A stretch of DNA of 11,180 nt, from NCBI GenBank assembly GCA_036166735.1, contig JAYZHG010000033.1, positions 1-11,180 on the forward strand, read 5' to 3'. Under the pieces are notes generated by a model. That model was not told the origin of the DNA, made no database searches, and saw nothing but the letters and a program-made list of their open reading frames with translations. Shown piece by piece: positions 7,156 through 11,180 of the stretch (positions within the stretch are counted from its first letter, which is position 1; every line of letters begins with the position of its first letter). The position numbers and the translations under genes are program-made. The DNA comes from JAPYTU01 sp036166735. GTDB taxonomy: Bacteria > Bacteroidota > Bacteroidia > Cytophagales > MED-G16.

Positions 7156-7869
7156 ATGACTAGATTAAGTGTAAATGTAAATAAAGTAGCTTCTTTGAGA
7201 AATGCTAGAGGTGGAAATAATCCTAATCTAATTCAAGTTGTGAAGGATTGTGAATTTTATGGGGCTGAGGGAATAACTGTACATCCTAGACCAGATGAAA
7301 GGCATATTACATTAAATGATGTATATGATATATCTAAAATTGTAAGAACCAACTATAATATAGAGGGGTATCCAGATAATAGATTTTTAAAAATTATTAG
7401 AGATATTAAGCCAGAGCAAGCTACTCTAGTTCCAGATGCTCCAGAGGTTGTTACTTCTAATAGAGGCTGGAAATCATCTGATGATAATGTTCTATTAAGG
7501 AATGTTGTTTCTATAATTCATAAGTATGGCGTTAAAGTTTCTTTATTTATAGATCCAGATTTTAAAATGATAGAATGTGCTCGTGACTGTGGTGTTGATC
7601 GTGTTGAATTGTATACAGGGAAGTATGCAAAAAATTACCTTGATAATAAAGAAACTTCTGTATTTGAATATATTGAAGCATCAAAATATGCTATTTCAAA
7701 TGGACTTCAGGTTAACGCAGGACATGATTTAGATCTTAATAATTTAAAATTTTTAAAAAATTCACTTTCTAATTTATTTGAAGTTTCAATTGGTCACGCA
7801 TTAATATCTGATGCATTATATTATGGTTTAGAAAAAACCATAAAGATGTATTTAAATGAGTTAAAATAA
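7156..7869 (+). CDS. pdxJ: Pyridoxine 5'-phosphate synthase
   Basis: Last step of the DXP-dependent vitamin B6 route: condenses 1-deoxy-D-xylulose 5-phosphate with 3-amino-2-oxopropyl phosphate to pyridoxine 5'-phosphate. The 237-residue TIM barrel shows the family signature LSVNVNKVASLRNARGG at 4-20, the catalytic/phosphate-binding stretch TVHPRPDERHI (His43, Arg45), the acid/base Glu70 in NIEGYPDNRFL, VELYTGKYA, and NAGHDLDLNNLKFL with His190. Length is normal. The ATG follows a 47-base spacer from the divergent yqeY; no strong promoter or Shine-Dalgarno was recognised on this strand. Its stop overlaps the start of the next gene by one base (TAATG). Confidence 0.97.
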   Translation: MTRLSVNVNKVASLRNARGGNNPNLIQVVKDCEFYGAEGITVHPRPDERHITLNDVYDISKIVRTNYNIEGYPDNRFLKIIRDIKPEQATLVPDAPEVVTSNRGWKSSDDNVLLRNVVSIIHKYGVKVSLFIDPDFKMIECARDCGVDRVELYTGKYAKNYLDNKETSVFEYIEASKYAISNGLQVNAGHDLDLNNLKFLKNSLSNLFEVSIGHALISDALYYGLEKTIKMYLNELK

Positions 7870-8639
7870 TGTCAAAATTATTTTACAGGGAATATGGTAA
7901 TGGAAAGCCTTTAATTATATTACATGGCCTTTTGGGTTCATCTGATAATTGGCTTTTGCATGGTAAATTGTTTGCAAAAACATTCAATGTTTTTATTATA
8001 GATCAAATGAATCACGGGAATTCTCCTCATTCTCAATCTATTAATTATAAAACTTTAACAATTGATCTTTTTAATTTTATTAAATCAAAAAATTTATCAG
8101 AAGTAAATATTATTGGTCATTCTATGGGTGGAAAAGTTGCAATGAAGTTTGCACTAGATTATGAGGATCTCGTTAATAAACTTGTAATTGTTGATATAGC
8201 CCCGAAGAAGTATTCAAATAATTTAAATTTTAATTATATAATTCAAGGCATCAATTCTTTGAATCTTGATAGGATTTCTACTAGAAAAGAAGCTGATTAT
8301 TTATTGTCTAAATATGTTTCAGAACGATATATAAGAAATTTTTTATTAAAAAATTTAAAGCGAAATTCTTTAAAAAGCTTTGTTTGGAAATCAAACATGA
8401 AAGTAATAACAGATAGTATTAAAGATTTATATGCTGGTATATCTAATGATTCAACATCACAGTGTGATGTGTTATTTATTAAAGGTGAAAAATCAAATTA
8501 TATTTTAGATAATGATTGGGATAATATTATCGGCTTATTTCCTAAAGCTAAACTTTCAACTATTAATAACTCTGGTCACTGGGTTCATTTTGATAACCCT
8601 GAAAAGTTTTATTTGAATGTAATGAGTTTTTTAAAATAA
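7869..8639 (+). CDS. YbfF-like alpha/beta hydrolase (esterase)
   Basis: A 256-residue cytosolic alpha/beta hydrolase. HGLLGSSDNW at 19-28 forms the oxyanion-hole region, DQMNHGNSPHS at 45-55 and GHSMGG with nucleophile Ser85 are typical of the YbfF/ABHD11 esterase group, VDIAPKKY follows, and the catalytic His237 lies in NNSGHWVHFDNP. The acid residue is probably the Asp shortly after the nucleophile region or in the 200s; I could not fix it. YbfF enzymes hydrolyse short acyl esters and acyl-CoA in vitro; the physiological substrate is not settled. It is fused in expression to pdxJ by a TAATG overlap, an arrangement I recall from other flavobacteria. It ends one base from the opposing xerC stop. 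Confidence 0.92.
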   Translation: MSKLFYREYGNGKPLIILHGLLGSSDNWLLHGKLFAKTFNVFIIDQMNHGNSPHSQSINYKTLTIDLFNFIKSKNLSEVNIIGHSMGGKVAMKFALDYEDLVNKLVIVDIAPKKYSNNLNFNYIIQGINSLNLDRISTRKEADYLLSKYVSERYIRNFLLKNLKRNSLKSFVWKSNMKVITDSIKDLYAGISNDSTSQCDVLFIKGEKSNYILDNDWDNIIGLFPKAKLSTINNSGHWVHFDNPEKFYLNVMSFLK

Positions 8640-8640
8640 A

Positions 8641-9522
8641 TTACTCTGCTTTTGGGTGTGCTTTTTCAAATGTTTTCTTCAATTTTTCTATTGAATTATG
8701 TGTATAAATTTGAGTTGCTGCTAGACTAGAATGTCCGAGTAAATCTTTAACAGAATTTAAATCTGCACCTCTATTTAAAATGTGAGTTGCAAAGGTATGT
8801 CTTAGTAAATGTGGATTATAATTTTCACTGTCGATTAATTGTGATATGTGTTTTTTGACTATTCTAGAAATTAACATTGGGTATGTTTTTTCACCTTTTA
8901 TAGTAGTTATAAGGTATTCATTTTGTATTGTATGAGTTTTCTTTTTGGTTTGAATATAATGTTTTATTTGTTTTATAGATTGATTGTTAAGTGGAATAAT
9001 TCTTTCTTTTCCTCTTTTTCCTAGAACTTTAATTTCTTCTTTTTCATGATCAAAGTTTTTTAATTTAAGATTAATAAGTTCAGAAACACGCATTCCGGTT
9101 CCATATAATAACTCAATTATAAGAAGGTCTCTTTGTCCATTAAAGTTATTTTCTGATTTTAAATTTTTGAATAAAAATTTCATGTCTTTTTCTTTAATAA
9201 ATTTTGGTAGGAGACTAGTTGTTTTTAAAGAGTGAATTTTGTTTGTTGGATTAACTGATATCAATTCTCTTTTAATTAGAAATTTAAAAAATGATTTTAA
9301 AGTAGCAATTTTTCTATTTATACTTCTATTTGATAATTTTTTTAAAGAAAGATCAACAATCCATGATCTAATAGATCTGTGATCAACGTCTTTTAGATTT
9401 GTCTCTTTTGAATATACTTGATAAAATTTAATAAATTGATTTAAATCTATACTATAACCTTTTATAGTATGTATGCTTAATCTTTTTTCAAATTTTAGGA
9501 ATTTAAGAAAAGCATCCTTCAT
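8641..9522 (-). CDS. xerC: Tyrosine recombinase XerC/XerD type
   Basis: Site-specific recombinase that resolves chromosome dimers at dif. The 293-residue protein has an N-terminal SAM-like core-binding domain (about 1-90) and a catalytic domain with all six expected residues: Arg145 in GTGMRVSELINL, Lys169 in VLGKRGKERIIPL, His238 and Arg241 in PHLLRHTFATHIL, His264 in LGHSSLAATQIYTH, and the nucleophile Tyr273. Size, full conservation and the place beside rpsU argue for the housekeeping Xer enzyme rather than a phage or integron integrase; no attachment repeats or mobile genes are nearby. It lies 37 nt after rpsU and likely shares its promoter. XerC versus XerD cannot be distinguished from sequence alone. 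Confidence 0.94.
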   Translation of the reverse strand: MKDAFLKFLKFEKRLSIHTIKGYSIDLNQFIKFYQVYSKETNLKDVDHRSIRSWIVDLSLKKLSNRSINRKIATLKSFFKFLIKRELISVNPTNKIHSLKTTSLLPKFIKEKDMKFLFKNLKSENNFNGQRDLLIIELLYGTGMRVSELINLKLKNFDHEKEEIKVLGKRGKERIIPLNNQSIKQIKHYIQTKKKTHTIQNEYLITTIKGEKTYPMLISRIVKKHISQLIDSENYNPHLLRHTFATHILNRGADLNSVKDLLGHSSLAATQIYTHNSIEKLKKTFEKAHPKAE

Positions 9523-9527
9523 AATTT

Positions 9528-9542
9528 ATATAGTAACTATAT
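9528..9542. repeat. Short inverted repeat between rpsU and xerC
   Basis: ATATAG and CTATAT form a perfect 6-bp inverted repeat around TAA in the 37-base rpsU-xerC spacer. It is AT-only except for one G-C pair and has no T-run typical of a strong terminator. It may be chance in AT-rich DNA, a processing site or a weak attenuator. Confidence 0.35.
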
Positions 9543-9559
9543 GAAAGATACAATAAAAT

Positions 9560-9751
9560 TTATAGTTCTTTTGACTGAAGTCGTTGGATATAACTAGCTT
9601 TTAGTTTTTCTTCTCTTAATTGTACAGATTTTTTAGTAAAAAAAGCATTATTTCTATAGTCTTTGATTACTTGAGCTTTTTCAAATTTCTTTTTAAATCT
9701 TTTGAGAGCTCTGTTTATATCTTCTTTGTCTTTAATGTTTACTCTAATCAT
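9560..9751 (-). CDS. rpsU: 30S ribosomal protein bS21
   Basis: Small-subunit protein located near the 3' end of 16S rRNA. The 63-residue product begins MIRVNIKDKEDINRALKRFK, carries the basic family pattern, and ends KASYIQRLQSKEL, matching flavobacterial bS21. In Bacteroidota, bS21 is reported to help cover the anti-Shine-Dalgarno of 16S rRNA, with a conserved tyrosine of the C-terminal helix involved; Tyr54 in ASYIQ is the candidate here. The gene has a well-formed promoter immediately upstream and a leader of only about a dozen bases with no Shine-Dalgarno. It precedes xerC, the usual Bacteroidota partner. Confidence 0.96.
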   Translation of the reverse strand: MIRVNIKDKEDINRALKRFKKKFEKAQVIKDYRNNAFFTKKSVQLREEKLKASYIQRLQSKEL

Positions 9752-9762
9752 TGATTATTTTT

Positions 9763-9799
9763 GTGGTGCAAATATAAGAAAACATTAATATTATCAAAA
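9763..9799 (-). promoter_or_regulatory. Bacteroidota-type promoter of rpsU-xerC
   Basis: On the minus strand TATATTTG (9776-9769) is a perfect TAnnTTTG -7 element, and TTTTG (9799-9795) lies 18 bases upstream as the -33 element. Transcription should start near 9763, about 12 bases before the rpsU ATG. Confidence 0.8.
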
Positions 9800-9801
9800 T
9801 T

Positions 9802-9818
9802 TTAATCAAAATGATTAA
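9802..9818. terminator. Weak inverted repeat after dld, possible terminator
   Basis: TTAATCA and TGATTAA form a perfect 7-bp inverted repeat with a 3-base loop, starting 7 bases after the dld stop codon. On the dld-sense strand it is followed by AATTTTG. The stem is AT-rich and the T-run is short, so termination would be weak. It abuts the rpsU -33 element, so it could equally be an operator or chance. Confidence 0.35.
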
Positions 9819-9825
9819 TTTAGTT

Positions 9826-11180
9826 TTATTTCCAATATTTACGCTTACTAGTGCGTCCAATCCCAGGATTAAAACCATTAGTTGGATCTAACTTCTTATA
9901 AAAATTTGATAAAGATGGTTTGGCAAAATATTCATGACCAACATTATGTTCTGCTGGATATTCAGCGCCTCTAGCATCAAACGTTTTTAATAATTCTTGC
10001 TTCAGTGCTTCAGAGTCTACGCCTTTTTTAACAATGTAATTTTGATGTAATACATGGCAAAATAAGTGACCATAATACAGTTTAATTTCTAATAAATCAT
10101 TTATCTCTGGCGATAATTTTTCAAACCAGTCTTTTTCATTACGAGGGAAAGCAATATCCATGGACATCATTTCTCCCGATTTTTTCTCATGTATGGCATG
10201 ATAACGACCTATTGCACCTCCAGCAACAAATCGATTTAAAAGTGCTTTTTTACCTTCTTTTTTTGTACATTCAAAAAAACTTCCTTCATTTTTTGTAAAG
10301 AATTTTTTAAAATATGCTTTTGCTTCATCTATTCCCTCATCAGACATTTCAATTACCCAGTGATGCTCATACTGATCTCGGTACTTTTCCATTCGGGTTG
10401 GGAGGTGATTAGGCCAAAAATTACTTAAAAACTGCATTAATCTATCTGAAAATTTATTAGGAAGGAATTTAAATTTTTCAGCTAAGAGATCTACTTTACG
10501 TTTGAGTTCAAACAATTTTGGGATAAAACTGGGGCCCATTTTGTCAATCACTACAAAAGTATCCTTACAATATTTTTTAGTAGCATCGTAACAATCTCTA
10601 TGTAGGTATTCACCAGAGATTGGCAGATGTTGAAACTTAGATAAAATATGCTGACGAATTTTACCCAATACATTTGGGCTATTGGTACCAATATAAAATA
10701 CTTGATGACGCTTTGGTATTGGATAAGTATCTAACCGAACTGCAAAAACAGCAATTTTACCAGCACAACCTGAGGCAGTATGTAAGCGTCTTCTATCCGC
10801 ATTAAAACGTGCAGGTGAACTTGCATCTACATCTCGTACTCGTTGTTGATATTCGTTATCACATGCTAGTTTATTAGGAAATCGTATTTGATCTTTAGTA
10901 TAATTTTGAGTTTGCAAATTTTTTAGAATCTCTTCAGGTTTATCGCCAAGCTCAATGCCTAAGTCATTTATTAGCAATAGTTTTCCTTTTGAATTAATTT
11001 GTGCATAAAGTGAAAGCTCAGTATAAGCTGGTCCTCTTTTTACTAATGCTCCCCCTGAGTTATTACATATACCCCCAACAATTGAAGCTCCTATACAAGA
11101 TGAACCAATAACCGAATGAGGTTCCCTTCCATAGGGAGCTAATTTATTTTCAAGTCCAAATAATGTACTTCCTGATAAGC
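9826..11180 (-). CDS. dld: Quinone-dependent D-lactate dehydrogenase, C-terminal ~450 residues
   Basis: FAD-dependent peripheral membrane enzyme that oxidises D-lactate to pyruvate and passes electrons to quinone. The reading frame is open to the right edge. It starts in the FAD-binding domain (LSGSTLFGLENKL, then REPHSVIGSSCIGASIVGG, CNNSGGALVKRGPAYTEL) and runs through the Dld-specific cap and C-terminal region (CAGKIAVFAVRLDT, QVFYIGTN, LPISGEYLHRDCYD, IVKKGVD, YPAEHNVGHEY) to NPGIGRTSKRKYWK. It aligns closely with E. coli Dld as I remember it, of which about 120 N-terminal residues are missing here. A TTG at 10977 is an internal Leu codon, not a start. Hand counts of nine sampled 60-base rows give about 35% G+C, above most neighbours, a possible sign of transfer or simply of high conservation. 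Confidence 0.96.
   Translation of the reverse strand, partial: LSGSTLFGLENKLAPYGREPHSVIGSSCIGASIVGGICNNSGGALVKRGPAYTELSLYAQINSKGKLLLINDLGIELGDKPEEILKNLQTQNYTKDQIRFPNKLACDNEYQQRVRDVDASSPARFNADRRRLHTASGCAGKIAVFAVRLDTYPIPKRHQVFYIGTNSPNVLGKIRQHILSKFQHLPISGEYLHRDCYDATKKYCKDTFVVIDKMGPSFIPKLFELKRKVDLLAEKFKFLPNKFSDRLMQFLSNFWPNHLPTRMEKYRDQYEHHWVIEMSDEGIDEAKAYFKKFFTKNEGSFFECTKKEGKKALLNRFVAGGAIGRYHAIHEKKSGEMMSMDIAFPRNEKDWFEKLSPEINDLLEIKLYYGHLFCHVLHQNYIVKKGVDSEALKQELLKTFDARGAEYPAEHNVGHEYFAKPSLSNFYKKLDPTNGFNPGIGRTSKRKYWK

Noticed and set aside
8641..9522. Integrase of a mobile element or integron
   Set aside because: No attachment repeats, cargo or phage genes nearby; full Xer motif set and the rpsU neighbour point to the chromosomal dimer-resolution enzyme.
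9826..10977. dld as a complete gene starting at 10977
   Set aside because: The codon at 10977 is TTG for an internal Leu; the conserved frame continues to the window edge with FAD-domain motifs.

Overview
The window is a very compact, AT-rich piece of a Bacteroidota chromosome, most likely a marine-type member of the Flavobacteriia with a streamlined genome. Four things support this. Gene content and order match the flavobacterial block nadK - DUF6089 - uppS - bamA - ompH, next to pdxJ and to rpsU-xerC. Start codons lack Shine-Dalgarno sequences. Bacteroidota-type promoters (TAnnTTTG, with an upstream TTTG) stand in front of rpsU and probably yqeY. Only about 220 of 11,180 bases lie between genes, so roughly 98% is coding. 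No tRNA, rRNA, CRISPR array or insertion sequence was recognised, and no gene-free stretch exceeds 75 bases.

Layout. From 7108 down to 1, eight genes lie on the minus strand in one tightly packed series, in transcription order: yqeY, cvpA, an alpha/beta hydrolase, nadK, a DUF6089-type envelope protein, uppS, bamA and the 5' part of ompH/skp. Gaps are -4 to 35 nt, so it is probably one transcript. From 7156 to 8639, pdxJ and a YbfF-like alpha/beta hydrolase run on the plus strand with a 1-nt TAATG overlap. From 8641 to the right edge the minus strand resumes: dld (cut by the window edge), then rpsU with its own promoter, then xerC. The ybfF-like gene and xerC converge with one base between their stop codons.

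How the genes fit together. The uppS-bamA-ompH end is an envelope assembly unit: a lipid carrier for cell-wall glycan synthesis, the outer-membrane protein insertase and its periplasmic chaperone, with a probable small outer-membrane barrel (DUF6089) beside them. nadK and pdxJ supply cofactors (NADP and pyridoxal phosphate). rpsU and xerC serve translation and chromosome dimer resolution. dld feeds electrons from D-lactate into the quinone pool.

The window is mostly housekeeping and I found no convincing new multi-gene system. The points most worth a second look are a Gly-Gly-Tyr tandem repeat coded inside the BamA barrel, an rpsU leader without the Shine-Dalgarno reported for relatives, the yqeY-cvpA-hydrolase block with a TTG start next to nadK, the nearly touching xerC junction, and a dld gene with base composition different from its neighbours.
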